Shown one piece after another: positions 25,555-34,706 of a stretch of DNA of 35,203 nt. A program made the translations under genes and the position numbers. Source of the DNA: Chloroflexota bacterium (lineage in GTDB: Bacteria; Chloroflexota; Anaerolineae; Aggregatilineales; Phototrophicaceae). The notes below the pieces were generated by a model. The model was not told the DNA's origin. It saw only the letters and a list, made by a program, of their open reading frames with translations, and ran no database searches. The stretch's first letter is position 1. Every line of letters begins with the position of its first letter. Location of the stretch: positions 1-35,203 of the forward strand of contig WTGB01000031.1 of the NCBI GenBank assembly GCA_011523735.1, given 5' to 3'.

Positions 25555-28050
25555 TCAATCTTTTCGATCAATAGTCTCCGTATCTACATCAACTTCCGCC
25601 ATTAGCCGCAGCGCTTCTTCTCGCATCTTTTCGAGCAAGGCAAAATCTCTACTGAAATAAACCGATTCTGGGAATCGATAATTCCAAGCGCGGTAAAAAT
25701 CTGCGCGCTGCGTATCTCGGCTTAGATTACAGTCGAAGCGAACAAGAAAGCCATTTGGCAAAGGACCGTCATTATCGTGCTGAATATGCGCCAAGCCCCA
25801 CGTGACGCCATGCCCATCGCCATTGCTGGCAAAGGCGTCGGGCGCGAAGGGACCGGCAGCGACCGGCGGCGCGCTCACTTTTCCGACAACTTCGAAATTC
25901 AATCCGTCCGCGGCAAATTGCACCGTGTTCTTCTCGGGACCTTCGTGACTCGTAATGGCTACAATGCCTTCGCGAAATGGATATAGAAATGTCTCGTGCC
26001 CGCTGTTTGTTACCGGATTCAACGACGACTTGATAAAGGGACCGCAGGGCTCATCGGCGATTGCCACCCCCCAGCCGATGCCCAAGTCGTGACGATACGT
26101 CCGGCCGTACTGAACGCCTTTGTAGTACAGCCAGATTTGCCCTCGATACTTCAGTACATAGGGATCATGCAATTTGTGAGAATCCCAGTCGCCAAAGCTG
26201 GCCATCGCATTAGCATCGTCGTCATCACCGAGGAATTCACCGCGTCGTCCTGGACGCAGCACGGGCTTGTCCAGCTTGGTCCATGGACCAGCGGGCGAAT
26301 CGGACCAAGCCATGCCGATCTGATGGGGCGTTCTGTGCTTCCAGACGCCGCTTATCACTTGATAGTACAGATAATACTTGTTGTCGTGGATCAGGATGTC
26401 TGGGGTGAAAACTGAGCGATCATCGAAGTTGCCTTTTTCGCCGCGACGGACGGCGCAGCCACGCTCCGTCCAGCGAAAGCCATCCGATGACGTGGCATAC
26501 CAGATGTCCGCCATATCCCAATCCCAGGCCGGCTGGGATTCGCTCGCATAGGCTATGCCGCGCCAAGTGGTCCCGGTCTGCCTCCGCGTGTACCAAACAT
26601 AGTAGGCGTCGCCGACCTTGATCACTTTGGATGGGTCGCGCCGCGTCACCCCAAGTTCTTTGCCAATGCCAGACAACGCGGAGTATCTGAAGGCGGAGAA
26701 GAAGTCACTGCCCTGGTCTTTGTAGACGCCATACGTGTCGTATACCCGCTGCATCCCCTGGCTGATAGGTTTTGCCGGTCGCGCTTCCGAGGGTCGAACT
26801 GGGTCGCTGACGTATCTCAATTCCTCCATATTCCCTTCGTTCAGTTCCAGGTCAGGCGAGAAATAAACCTCTTCGGGAAAGCGTATGTTCGTGCCACGAA
26901 AACCGGATCGTTCGAGATCGCGCCGCAAGTTGCAATCAAAACGCACGATATAGGAATTCCCTGTTTTCATCTCCTCCGTCGCGATGTGAGACAGCCCCCA
27001 GATAATGCCCTTGCCATCACGCGTACTGTTGTAGGAGTCCGGCGCGAAAGGTCCGGCAGCCAAGGGCGGCAGCGTGACGTGCGCCACAACGTCAAAGTTC
27101 AGCCCGTCCCGCGCATACTGAATCGTATCCTTCTCCGGTCCGTCGTGGCCGCAGATGGCGAGCAAACCTTCGCCATACGGGAAGAGGCAGGTCTCATGGC
27201 CGCTGTTTGTGACTGGATTCAGGGCTGACTTGACAAACGGTCCCTCTGGCTTATCGGCAATAGCCACACCCCAGCCAATGCCGCGCGCATACCGCGTCGT
27301 CCAGCCCATCGGTTGTCCTTTGTAATAGAGCCAATACTTGCCCTCGCGCATGAGTATGAAAGGGTCATGCACTTTGTGGCTATCCCAAGCGCCATAGTGC
27401 CGGACCTCGTCGGAATCATCATCGCCCAGCCATTCGCCCGCTTTGCCGGGCAGAAGCACTGGCGCCTCGGCACGCTGCCAAGGACCATCAGGCGACTCGG
27501 CCCAGGACATGCCAACAGTGTTACGGGTTCGCGTTCTGTAGGGGTAATCGACCGCTTGGTAATACAGATAGAATTTATCGCCTGTCATCAGCACATCGGG
27601 CGTGAAGACCGAGCGCCCATCGTAGGCGTCTTTTGGTCCGCGCCTCACCGCCAGGCCTTGTTCTTGCCAGTGGAAGCCGTCTTCCGAGGTGGCGTACCAG
27701 ATTTCCGCCAGGTCCCAATCGAAAACTGGCGTGTCCCAGCTTTGGACGCGGTGTGGCGGTTTATTGCGATGATCGCGATCTTTCGCTGTCTTGCGCCGCG
27801 TGTACCAGACATAATAAGTGCCGTTGATGCGCAGCACAGTCGTGGGGTCGCGCCGCGTAACGCCGGGTTCTTTGCCGATGCCGGAAATTCGGCTGTACTT
27901 GAAAGTCGTGTAGAACTCGCTGGTCGAATCCTGATAGCGTCCCCACTTATCATAGAGACGCTTGCTGGCAGCGCTCAACGGACGCCCCAATGGTTTTTTA
28001 CTGCTCGGCTCACTCGGCAGCCGCGGCAAGTCGCTGCTCACTTTGCTCAT
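25555..28050 (-). CDS. tandem GH117-like glycoside hydrolase (two propeller domains in one chain)
   Basis: The 831-residue protein consists of two homologous ~400-residue halves, each a five-bladed beta-propeller glycosidase. Each half starts with the helical SAAxxRxYD/QGMQRVYD segment, then RRDP (Asp68/Asp472), SVFTPD (147-152/546-551), HDP (Asp229/Asp629) and NSGHET (His285-Glu286/His685-Glu686). The spacing of Asp, Asp and His-Glu agrees with GH117, the alpha-1,3-(3,6-anhydro)-L-galactosidase family, where these residues form the active site. GH43-type relatives are the alternative. Both halves keep all these residues. No signal peptide is seen, so it is probably cytoplasmic. It is 3 nt downstream of the GMC gene, in one operon. 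Known GH117 proteins have one domain, so the fusion is unusual. Confidence 0.8.
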   Translation of the reverse strand: MSKVSSDLPRLPSEPSSKKPLGRPLSAASKRLYDKWGRYQDSTSEFYTTFKYSRISGIGKEPGVTRRDPTTVLRINGTYYVWYTRRKTAKDRDHRNKPPHRVQSWDTPVFDWDLAEIWYATSEDGFHWQEQGLAVRRGPKDAYDGRSVFTPDVLMTGDKFYLYYQAVDYPYRTRTRNTVGMSWAESPDGPWQRAEAPVLLPGKAGEWLGDDDSDEVRHYGAWDSHKVHDPFILMREGKYWLYYKGQPMGWTTRYARGIGWGVAIADKPEGPFVKSALNPVTNSGHETCLFPYGEGLLAICGHDGPEKDTIQYARDGLNFDVVAHVTLPPLAAGPFAPDSYNSTRDGKGIIWGLSHIATEEMKTGNSYIVRFDCNLRRDLERSGFRGTNIRFPEEVYFSPDLELNEGNMEELRYVSDPVRPSEARPAKPISQGMQRVYDTYGVYKDQGSDFFSAFRYSALSGIGKELGVTRRDPSKVIKVGDAYYVWYTRRQTGTTWRGIAYASESQPAWDWDMADIWYATSSDGFRWTERGCAVRRGEKGNFDDRSVFTPDILIHDNKYYLYYQVISGVWKHRTPHQIGMAWSDSPAGPWTKLDKPVLRPGRRGEFLGDDDDANAMASFGDWDSHKLHDPYVLKYRGQIWLYYKGVQYGRTYRHDLGIGWGVAIADEPCGPFIKSSLNPVTNSGHETFLYPFREGIVAITSHEGPEKNTVQFAADGLNFEVVGKVSAPPVAAGPFAPDAFASNGDGHGVTWGLAHIQHDNDGPLPNGFLVRFDCNLSRDTQRADFYRAWNYRFPESVYFSRDFALLEKMREEALRLMAEVDVDTETIDRKD

Positions 28051-28053
28051 GGT

Positions 28054-29628
28054 TTAGGCATCCTCAAGTATCATAGCGGCAGCCTTTTCGCCGATCATGA
28101 TGCAAGGCGCATTCGTATTGGCATTGATGATATGCGGCATTATCGATGCGTCAGCTAAGCGTAAGCCTTCAACACCTCTGACGCGGAGCCGTTCATCCAC
28201 AACCGCCATACGATCGCTGCCCATTTTGCAGGTGCCCGCCGGATGATAAATCGTGGTGGCAAATTCTCGAATGTAATGCAGGAGATCTTCATCTGAGGCG
28301 ACGGCCGTCCCGGGCAAAAACTCGTCACCGCGATAGCGATCGAAGGCTGAAGCGGAAGCGATCTCGCGCCCCAACCTGATTCCAGCCAACAGCACCTGAA
28401 CATCTTCATCACAGCTGAGACAGGCGAAGTCGATGAGCGGTGGCGCCAAAGGACTCGCCGACTGCAATTTAAGTTCGCCGATGCTTTTGGTACTGACCAT
28501 GCCAGCCAGTATGGTAAAGCCGTGGCCGTCGGGCGTCTCAAAGCCGTGGCGGATGAACCAGTCGGGACCAAAATGATACTGCAATTCTGGCGCTGGTGAG
28601 TCCGCTTTCAAGCGTAGGAAACCGCCCGCCTCGCCCAGATTAGATGTCAACAGCCCCATCCGGCTCTTTTGATATCGTCTGAGCTGACCCTCTGATTCCT
28701 TACTGACCAGGCTGATCGGCTCTTTGCAATGATAGGCCAGGGGTACTTGCATATGGTCCATCAGATTCTGTCCGACGCCAGGCAAGTTCTGAACCACGCC
28801 TATACCCATGCCCAAGAGGTGATCGCGCGGTCCGATCCCCGAAAGCATCAGCAATTGCGGGGAATTGATGGCGCCGCCGCAGACGATGACTTCTTTGCGG
28901 GCGCGCGTCGTTTTTTCCTCATCTTCATGCAGATACCTGACACCGACGCAGCGTCCGCTCTCGATGTTTAGCTTTGTGGCCCGGGCGAAGGGCAGGGCGG
29001 TAAGGTTGTCTCGTTTTAATGCGGGCCGCAAATAGCCGACTGCCGAGCTATGCCGCCGTCCGTCTTTCTGCGTCACCTGGTAGAGACCAAAGCCTTCCTG
29101 CTCGCCATCATTGAAATCGGCATTATGGCGAAAGCCCAATTCCAGCGCCGCCGCCACGAATGCGCGACTCAGCGGATTGGGATCTTGCAGATCAGCCACA
29201 TTGATCGGTCCCCCGACGCCATGATGCGCCGATTCGCCGCGTTCCTGATGTTGCATCTTGCGGAAGTAGGGCAGCAACTCGGTGTAAGCCCAGCCGCTGT
29301 TGCCATCCGCCGCCCAGCGATCGTAGTCCGAGGGATGTCCGCGCTGATAGACCATGGCGTTCATTGAACTGGTGCCGCCGTAAACCTTGCCCCGCGGCAC
29401 GTACTCGCGGCGTCCATTCAGCCCGGGCTGCGGCACCGTCACATAATCCCAATCGATATCGCTATGAAATAAGTCAGAAAATCGCGCTGGAATATGAATA
29501 TTCGGATTGGTATCCGGTCCGCCAGCCTCAAGCAGCAGGACAGTAAAGCGACCGCTTTCGCTCAGGCGGCTCGCCACTGCCGCCCCGGCGGACCCGGCGC
29601 CGATGACGATATAATCGGCAACTTTCAT
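28054..29628 (-). CDS. GMC-family FAD-dependent oxidoreductase
   Basis: The 524-residue flavoenzyme of the glucose-methanol-choline family starts with the FAD-binding VIGAGSAGAAVASRL (8-22). It carries both GMC signatures, GKVYGGTSSMNAMVYQRG (~81-98) and GAINSPQLLMLSGIGP (~253-268). The active-site His462 (YHPAGTCKMG) and Asn near 504-506 (NANTNAP) are present, so it should oxidise an alcohol or sugar hydroxyl. It is closest in look to choline-dehydrogenase-like members; substrate not determinable. There is no signal peptide. It is the first gene of a leftward operon with the tandem GH117 gene, and divergent from the single GH117 gene, which suggests a sugar or sugar-derived alcohol as substrate. 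Confidence 0.9.
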   Translation of the reverse strand: MKVADYIVIGAGSAGAAVASRLSESGRFTVLLLEAGGPDTNPNIHIPARFSDLFHSDIDWDYVTVPQPGLNGRREYVPRGKVYGGTSSMNAMVYQRGHPSDYDRWAADGNSGWAYTELLPYFRKMQHQERGESAHHGVGGPINVADLQDPNPLSRAFVAAALELGFRHNADFNDGEQEGFGLYQVTQKDGRRHSSAVGYLRPALKRDNLTALPFARATKLNIESGRCVGVRYLHEDEEKTTRARKEVIVCGGAINSPQLLMLSGIGPRDHLLGMGIGVVQNLPGVGQNLMDHMQVPLAYHCKEPISLVSKESEGQLRRYQKSRMGLLTSNLGEAGGFLRLKADSPAPELQYHFGPDWFIRHGFETPDGHGFTILAGMVSTKSIGELKLQSASPLAPPLIDFACLSCDEDVQVLLAGIRLGREIASASAFDRYRGDEFLPGTAVASDEDLLHYIREFATTIYHPAGTCKMGSDRMAVVDERLRVRGVEGLRLADASIMPHIINANTNAPCIMIGEKAAAMILEDA

Positions 29629-29671
29629 TTAGGCTCCAAGTTTGTAGGCGCTTGTGAATGCGCTCTATGAT

Positions 29672-29700
29672 TTGACGCAACTATGTCTATTGTCTACAAT
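29672..29700 (+). promoter_or_regulatory. strong sigma70-type promoter for the single-domain GH117 gene
   Basis: TTGACG (29672-29677, 5/6) and TACAAT (29695-29700, 5/6) are separated by exactly 17 bp. The start of transcription would be near 29707 and the leader about 77 nt, with AGGAGG (29774-29779) before the ATG at 29784. It lies in the 155-bp divergent gap with the GMC operon. Confidence 0.7.
29689..29700. promoter_or_regulatory. palindromic operator candidate ATTGTCTACAAT
   Basis: The perfect 12-bp palindrome ATTGT-CT-ACAAT fully covers the -10 box of the preceding promoter. Its form, TnGT..ACnA with short spacer, matches the general half-sites recognised by FadR-subfamily GntR regulators, and one such regulator is encoded at 32895-33503. 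Binding is inferred, not shown. Confidence 0.5.
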
Positions 29701-29783
29701 TTACAGATTGTACTTTGTTGAGTGCTGCCAGGCAATTGGTGAGGCAGCGCGCTTTGCAGATATCCAGTAATTCAGGAGGAGTA

Positions 29784-31010
29784 ATGAGCGAATCAAAGGG
29801 AGCATTCCCCGGCAAGTTGCCGCTGGAAAAACCGACTGACCGTCCCTTGAGCGCGGCGATGGAACGGGTCTATGATATGTGGACGCCCAAACAAGATATC
29901 GGCAACCCATTCTATACGACATTCAGATATTCGCGGGTCACGGGCATTGGAAAAGATGAGACCGAACTTTCGGTGTCTCGGCGGGATCCTTCGAAAGTTC
30001 TCAAAATTGGCGATACCTACTACGTTTGGTATACGCGGCGACGCACGAAGTTTATGCCGGTTGGGCGCTTCAATATCGACAAGGCGAATGACGAGATACC
30101 GGTGGTGGATTGGGATCTCGCCGACATTTGCTACGCCACCTCGAAAGATGGTTTTGATTGGGTGGAGCAGGGCGTCGCCGTGCCGCGCGCGCCCAAAGGC
30201 TCTTATGGCGATCGCTCGCTTTCGACGCCGGATATTCTGGTTTTCAACGGGCGCTACTATCTCTATTATCAGACCTTCACCACTATGTGGCGTCAGAACG
30301 ATTGCGTTAATGTCAGCGCCGCCTGGTCAGATTCGCCGGATGGACCCTGGAAGCGTCTTGACCAACCGGTGATCCCGCAAGGCGTCCCGGGCGAGTGGGA
30401 CAGTTGCGCCATCCACGACCCTTATCCATTGATCTATCAGGGCAAGATTTGGCTCTATTACAAAGGCTCGCCCGCCGATAAGTCGCCCGGTAGCTTAAGG
30501 CTGGCGCAAGGCGTAGCAATTGCCGAGCATCCTGAAGGTCCCTTTGTGAAACCGGATTTGAATCCGGTGACCAATTCCGGCCATGAAACGATGTTATGGC
30601 CCTACGAGGGTGGCATCGCCGCCTTGCTCATCCAGGATGGTCCGGAGAAAGATACCGTGCAATTCGCGCCGGATGGACTCAATTTCGAACCTAAGGCGCA
30701 CGTCCAGCTTTCGCCTCATGCGCCCGGTCCCTTTTGCCCTGACGCTTTCGCTGATAATGGTGACGGGCGCGGCATAACCTGGGGCCTCAGCCACATCATC
30801 CCGCAAACGCCCAACACGAATAAAGGGTTGTACATTGTTCGCTTTGACTGTGAGTTGTCGCGCGACAGCAATCGGCCAGAGTTCAAGCGCAGTAATTTGC
30901 ACTGGCATGAGGACAGTTGGTTTCAGCCGATTGTGCAGTTGCCCGACGAGTGGCGGAAGCAGATCCTGGCGGAACAGTCCGAGTTCGACGGACCTACTAT
31001 CGGTACCTGA
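29784..31010 (+). CDS. GH117-like glycoside hydrolase, single domain
   Basis: The 408-residue protein is a single five-bladed propeller of the kind duplicated in the 25555-28050 gene. It has the N-terminal SAAMERVYD segment (23-31), SRRDPSKV (Asp68), STPDILV (~147-153), HDPYPL (Asp212), NSGHETMLWP (His267-Glu268) and YIVRFDCELS near the end. It follows GH117 more closely than the tandem protein does, including the EIPVVDWDLADI stretch (~104-115). It probably removes an anhydro- or modified sugar from the non-reducing end of an oligosaccharide; the exact bond is unknown. There is no signal peptide. The ATG at 29784 has AGGAGG 4 nt upstream. It is transcribed away from the GMC operon and converges on kduD. 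Confidence 0.82.
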   Translation: MSESKGAFPGKLPLEKPTDRPLSAAMERVYDMWTPKQDIGNPFYTTFRYSRVTGIGKDETELSVSRRDPSKVLKIGDTYYVWYTRRRTKFMPVGRFNIDKANDEIPVVDWDLADICYATSKDGFDWVEQGVAVPRAPKGSYGDRSLSTPDILVFNGRYYLYYQTFTTMWRQNDCVNVSAAWSDSPDGPWKRLDQPVIPQGVPGEWDSCAIHDPYPLIYQGKIWLYYKGSPADKSPGSLRLAQGVAIAEHPEGPFVKPDLNPVTNSGHETMLWPYEGGIAALLIQDGPEKDTVQFAPDGLNFEPKAHVQLSPHAPGPFCPDAFADNGDGRGITWGLSHIIPQTPNTNKGLYIVRFDCELSRDSNRPEFKRSNLHWHEDSWFQPIVQLPDEWRKQILAEQSEFDGPTIGT

Positions 31011-31046
31011 CCCGTTGGTGGGATTGTCGTTTAGCCGTTACCCGGT

Positions 31047-31817
31047 TTAGCGCCCCATCCAACCGCCATCGACCACCAGGATCTCGCCGTTCACAAAATC
31101 TGAAGCGGCCGAAGCCAGGAAAACTGCCGGACCCTTGAAGTCATCAATATTGCCCCAGCGCCCGGCTGGTATCCGCTCGAGAATGGTGCGGTAACGATCG
31201 GGATCGTTTTGCAGCGCTTCGGTGACATCCGTGCGCACATATCCCGGCGCGATGGCGTTGACCTGGACTCCCCGCCCCGCCCACTCGTTGGCGAGCGCCT
31301 TGGTCAACTGCCCGATGCCGCCTTTGCTCGCCGCATAACTCGGCACGGTTATGCCGCCCTGGAAAGTTAGCAGAGACGCGGTAAAGATGATCTTGCCCCG
31401 GCCCCGCTCAAGCATCCGCTTGCCAATTTCACGGCTGAGCACGAATTGGGCGTTCAGGTTAGTCTCGATGATTTTGTCCCAGTAAGCGTCGGGATGCTTC
31501 TCAGCTGGCTCTCGCAGAACGGCGCCGGCGTTATTGACCAGAATGTCAATAACCGGATGGTCAGCCGTCACCCGCTCGACAAAGCGATAGACGTCATCGC
31601 GCTGGGAAAAATCGCAGCGGTAGCCAGCAAAGCGCCGACCCAGCCCAGTAACATCTTGTTCGATATCGCTGCCGGTCTCCTCAAGGTTGGCGCTGACCGC
31701 GATAATATCTGCGCCCGCCTCCGCCAGGGCATTCGCCATTGCCCGCCCTATGCCGCGGCGCGCTCCGGTGACCAGCGCTGTCTTCCCGTCCAGCCGAAAA
31801 CTTTCCAGTACGTTCAT
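31047..31817 (-). CDS. kduD: 2-dehydro-3-deoxy-D-gluconate 5-dehydrogenase-like SDR
   Basis: The 256-residue short-chain dehydrogenase has the NAD-binding TGARRGIG (17-24), NNAG (95-98) and the catalytic Ser148, Tyr161 and Lys165 (PSYAASKGG). The stretches FQGGITVPSYAASK, VNAIAPGY, RIPAGRWG and VDGGW match KduD over the whole length, so interconversion of 2,5-diketo-3-deoxygluconate-type sugar acids with NAD(H) is likely. Related gluconate 5-dehydrogenases are the alternative. It starts directly after the stop of the Zn-ADH gene with no gap, so it is the last gene seen in the leftward opp operon. Confidence 0.82.
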   Translation of the reverse strand: MNVLESFRLDGKTALVTGARRGIGRAMANALAEAGADIIAVSANLEETGSDIEQDVTGLGRRFAGYRCDFSQRDDVYRFVERVTADHPVIDILVNNAGAVLREPAEKHPDAYWDKIIETNLNAQFVLSREIGKRMLERGRGKIIFTASLLTFQGGITVPSYAASKGGIGQLTKALANEWAGRGVQVNAIAPGYVRTDVTEALQNDPDRYRTILERIPAGRWGNIDDFKGPAVFLASAASDFVNGEILVVDGGWMGR

Positions 31818-32834
31818 TTAGAGCTCCAGAAGAATCTTCATCACGCGCCCGCCCCTTTCCATATCCTCGAAGCCAGACTTCAAAGCGCTCAGCGGGCGGA
31901 TATCGGTGATAAGATCATCAAGCGGCAAGAGGCCGGAGGCAGCCAGTTCAATGGCAGCGGCGAAATCTTCGGACTCATACACTCGTACGCCCTGCAAGCG
32001 CAACTCGCGCCAGAAGAAACGAAAGAGATCTACCTCGGGCTTCTGCGCAAATATTGCCACCACCACTGCCAATCCGCGTGTGCGCAGCAATTCAGTCATT
32101 ATCGCTGCACCAGCTTGCGAGCCCGACACTTCGAAGACAATATCGGCGCCGGCGCCACTTGTGCGCTGCATGACCAACTTGATTAGATCCGCATCATTTG
32201 GATTGATCGCATCCAAACCGAGACGTTTAGCCAACTCGACACGATATGGATTGATCTCGGATACGAGCACCCGCGCGCCTGCTTCTCGCGCCACCAAGGC
32301 GACGAGCAGGCCGATCGGTCCACCGCCCAGCACTACGACTTGATCACCGTCTTTCACCCCGGCCAGCCGCACATCGTGCACAGCGACCGCCAGTGGCTCT
32401 ATCAAGGCGCCATGCGCCAGAGAGAGATGTTCCGGCATCCTGTGCAAGGTGTAGGCCGGCACTGTCCAATAGCTTTGAAAGGCGCCCGGCGTGTCAATGC
32501 CGAGGAAGTTCAAACTGTGGCAGATATGGCTATGCCCGGCGGCGCAAGCGGGGCAGTCGCCGCAGGGTGCGAGCGGCATGACAACCACTTTATCGCCGTG
32601 AGTGAAATTGACAACGCCATCTCCGGCTTTGTGCACCGTCCCCGACATCTCGTGCCCCATGACCAAGGGCATCGTGACGCGAGCGTCCATCGCGCCGTGG
32701 TAGATGTGCAGGTCTGTGCCACAGATGCCACAATGTGACACCTTGAGCCGAACCTCGCCGCGCTTCGGTTCGATTATCTCACCTGGTCCGTGACGAATCG
32801 TATGATTGCCTTGGTAGTAGGCTGCTTGTGTCAT
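31818..32834 (-). CDS. zinc-dependent medium-chain alcohol dehydrogenase (sugar/polyol type)
   Basis: The 338-residue MDR enzyme has catalytic zinc ligands Cys38 (CGICGTD) and His61-Glu62 (GHE), a structural zinc lobe with Cys91, 94, 97 and 105, and the NAD(P)-binding GGGPIGLL (~169-176). The family includes sorbitol, L-idonate and threonine dehydrogenases; substrate cannot be fixed, but position next to kduD suggests a sugar acid or polyol. All metal ligands are intact. The start at 32834 is ATG, 60 nt after the regulator gene. Confidence 0.85.
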   Translation of the reverse strand: MTQAAYYQGNHTIRHGPGEIIEPKRGEVRLKVSHCGICGTDLHIYHGAMDARVTMPLVMGHEMSGTVHKAGDGVVNFTHGDKVVVMPLAPCGDCPACAAGHSHICHSLNFLGIDTPGAFQSYWTVPAYTLHRMPEHLSLAHGALIEPLAVAVHDVRLAGVKDGDQVVVLGGGPIGLLVALVAREAGARVLVSEINPYRVELAKRLGLDAINPNDADLIKLVMQRTSGAGADIVFEVSGSQAGAAIMTELLRTRGLAVVVAIFAQKPEVDLFRFFWRELRLQGVRVYESEDFAAAIELAASGLLPLDDLITDIRPLSALKSGFEDMERGGRVMKILLEL

Positions 32835-32894
32835 TTTGTCGTCTTCAATCGGAGAGCTTCAATTATCTTTGCAAGTCTGCTGCTGGAAACCCGG

Positions 32895-33503
32895 CTATTG
32901 AATGTTGGTTTCAAGGGCGCGGACCGCTGCCGCTCTGTCGCCGGCACGAATAGCATCAAGAATGCATTTGTGTTCGCGATAGCTATCCATGATGTCATCC
33001 AGGCGATTGTAATGCATCATCATTCGCATCGCTATCGGCTGCCACAATGCGAACAAGTCCTTGTCGTCATGGCTGCGGATGATGGCTTGATGAAAGCGCA
33101 AATCGTGCTCGGTTAAGGCATCCACATCGTTGGACTCACATGCGGCTTTGATATCCGTCAGAATATCTTCCCAATACGAAACATCGTCTTCCGTGATCCG
33201 CTCAAATATGCTCTCCAGCACGAATGTTTCGATTGTGCGGCGCAATCTTACAACCAGCGGGCGCACTTCCACACTCGGATTTTCCGCCACGCGTACGCCT
33301 TTGTTTGGCTCCAAGACCAGCAGCCCTTGCTGCGTCAATTGGCGGAAAGCTTCACGTACCGGTCCTCGACTCACGCCAAAGCGCTCTGAGAGGTCGACTT
33401 CACGAAGCGGGTCTCCCGGCTTTAGCTTGCTTGAAAGCACCTCCTGCCGTAATCGGGCAGCGATCTGCTCTGGAAGTGTGCGATAGATTTCGGATGTTGA
33501 CAT
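32895..33503 (-). CDS. GntR-family regulator, FadR/FCD subfamily
   Basis: The 202-residue protein has an N-terminal winged-helix domain (~5-72, VSRGPVREAFRQLTQQGLL) and an all-helical FCD ligand domain (~80-200) with the metal-binding Asp134, His138 and His178. The usual final His near the C-terminus (A..H.I/L) is replaced by Asn200. Such regulators generally bind sugar acids or organic acids. It lies inside the opp-adh-kduD operon and is the natural candidate for the palindrome at 29689-29700. Confidence 0.87.
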   Translation of the reverse strand: MSTSEIYRTLPEQIAARLRQEVLSSKLKPGDPLREVDLSERFGVSRGPVREAFRQLTQQGLLVLEPNKGVRVAENPSVEVRPLVVRLRRTIETFVLESIFERITEDDVSYWEDILTDIKAACESNDVDALTEHDLRFHQAIIRSHDDKDLFALWQPIAMRMMMHYNRLDDIMDSYREHKCILDAIRAGDRAAAVRALETNIQ

Positions 33504-33548
33504 CTGCTCTTCTCTACTTGTGGCCAGGATACAAGCGACTTTTCAAGA

Positions 33549-34694
33549 CTATTGCTTATACGGATCGGCCGCATCGCGCAAGCCGTCGCCAAGAAAGTTA
33601 AAAGCCAATACAGTGACGATGACAAATAAGCCGGGAATCAGCAGCCAAGGGCTCTGGCTTAAACTGCGGATGTTTTGCGCATCTTGCAACAATACGCCCC
33701 AGCTAACCGCTGGCGGCCGGATACCAATCTGCAGAAAACTCAGCGCCGTCTCTGCCAGGATCATGCCCGGCACCGACAGGCTGAGCACGACGATCAGAAA
33801 GCTGGCAAAAGAAGGCAGCAAGTGCTTAACGATAATGTCGAAGTCACCCATATTGGAGATTCGCGCTGCCATGACGAAGTCCGCCTCGCGCAATTCCAGC
33901 AGCTTGCCGCGGACGGCGCGCGCGAGCGTCGTCCAGCCAACCGTCGCCAGGACAATCGTGATGCCGAAGTAGACTTGCGTCGAACTCCACTTGGCGGGCA
34001 GGGCGGCCGCAAGCGCAATCCACAATGGTATTTGAGGAATCGATATGATGAATTCGATGATACGTTGAATGACAAGATCTACCGTGCCGCCGAAGTAACC
34101 GGAAATGCCGCCGATGAGACAACCTAGCCCGAAGCTGATCACCACGCCGAGAACGCCGATGGATAGCGAAATCCTGGCCGCGTGGATCGTGCGCGAGTAC
34201 AGGTCCCGCCCCAAGTTATCAGTCCCAAAAGGGAAGTAAACTGCTGGTTCATCGACGCCAACCAAGTGGATATTGGTATCTACAAAGCCCAAGAGCTTGT
34301 AAGGCTCGCCCTCAACGAAAAATCGCAAATGATAGCGCTTTGACCGGTCTTCGGTGTAGTTGCGCTGCAGGGTATCCATATCCAGTTCTTGCTTGAGATC
34401 ATATATGAAGGGCACCAGGTGGAAGTTGCCGTCTTCATCGACGAAATACAAGGTATGGGGCGGCGCCTTGGCATACTTGACGTGGCGCTTGTAGAGGTCG
34501 TTTATCGAATAAAATTCAGCGAAAAGCGCCAGCGAATACAAGAAAATGATCACGAGCAGCGAAACCATCGCCAGGCGGTGACGGCGAAACTTTCGCCATA
34601 TCAACTGCCACTGCGAAGCCAGATAATAGCTCTCGTCATACAGAACTGATTCAGGTTCGTTCTTATTCTGCCTAGCAAGCAGTCGTCGCCACAT
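33549..34694 (-). CDS. Opp/Dpp-type ABC importer permease, OppC subunit
   Basis: The 381-residue membrane permease has a first helix at ~40-62, a long extracytoplasmic insert (~65-155, unusually rich in charged and aromatic residues) and five further helices. The EAA loop is in ELREADFVMAARISNMGD (~260-277), which docks to the ATPase. FGTDNLGRDLYSRTI (~156-170) is characteristic of OppC/DppC. In Thermotogae and Chloroflexota such permeases often carry oligosaccharides rather than peptides, which fits this locus. It starts 12 nt after oppB and is followed by the regulator gene. Binding protein and ATPases are not in the window. Confidence 0.9.
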   Translation of the reverse strand: MWRRLLARQNKNEPESVLYDESYYLASQWQLIWRKFRRHRLAMVSLLVIIFLYSLALFAEFYSINDLYKRHVKYAKAPPHTLYFVDEDGNFHLVPFIYDLKQELDMDTLQRNYTEDRSKRYHLRFFVEGEPYKLLGFVDTNIHLVGVDEPAVYFPFGTDNLGRDLYSRTIHAARISLSIGVLGVVISFGLGCLIGGISGYFGGTVDLVIQRIIEFIISIPQIPLWIALAAALPAKWSSTQVYFGITIVLATVGWTTLARAVRGKLLELREADFVMAARISNMGDFDIIVKHLLPSFASFLIVVLSLSVPGMILAETALSFLQIGIRPPAVSWGVLLQDAQNIRSLSQSPWLLIPGLFVIVTVLAFNFLGDGLRDAADPYKQ

Positions 34695-34706
34695 GGATCA
34701 ATCTAC

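Noticed and set aside
25555..28050. Tandem GH117 gene as an assembly duplication
   Set aside because: The two halves differ at many residues and in loop length, so the duplication is old and real.
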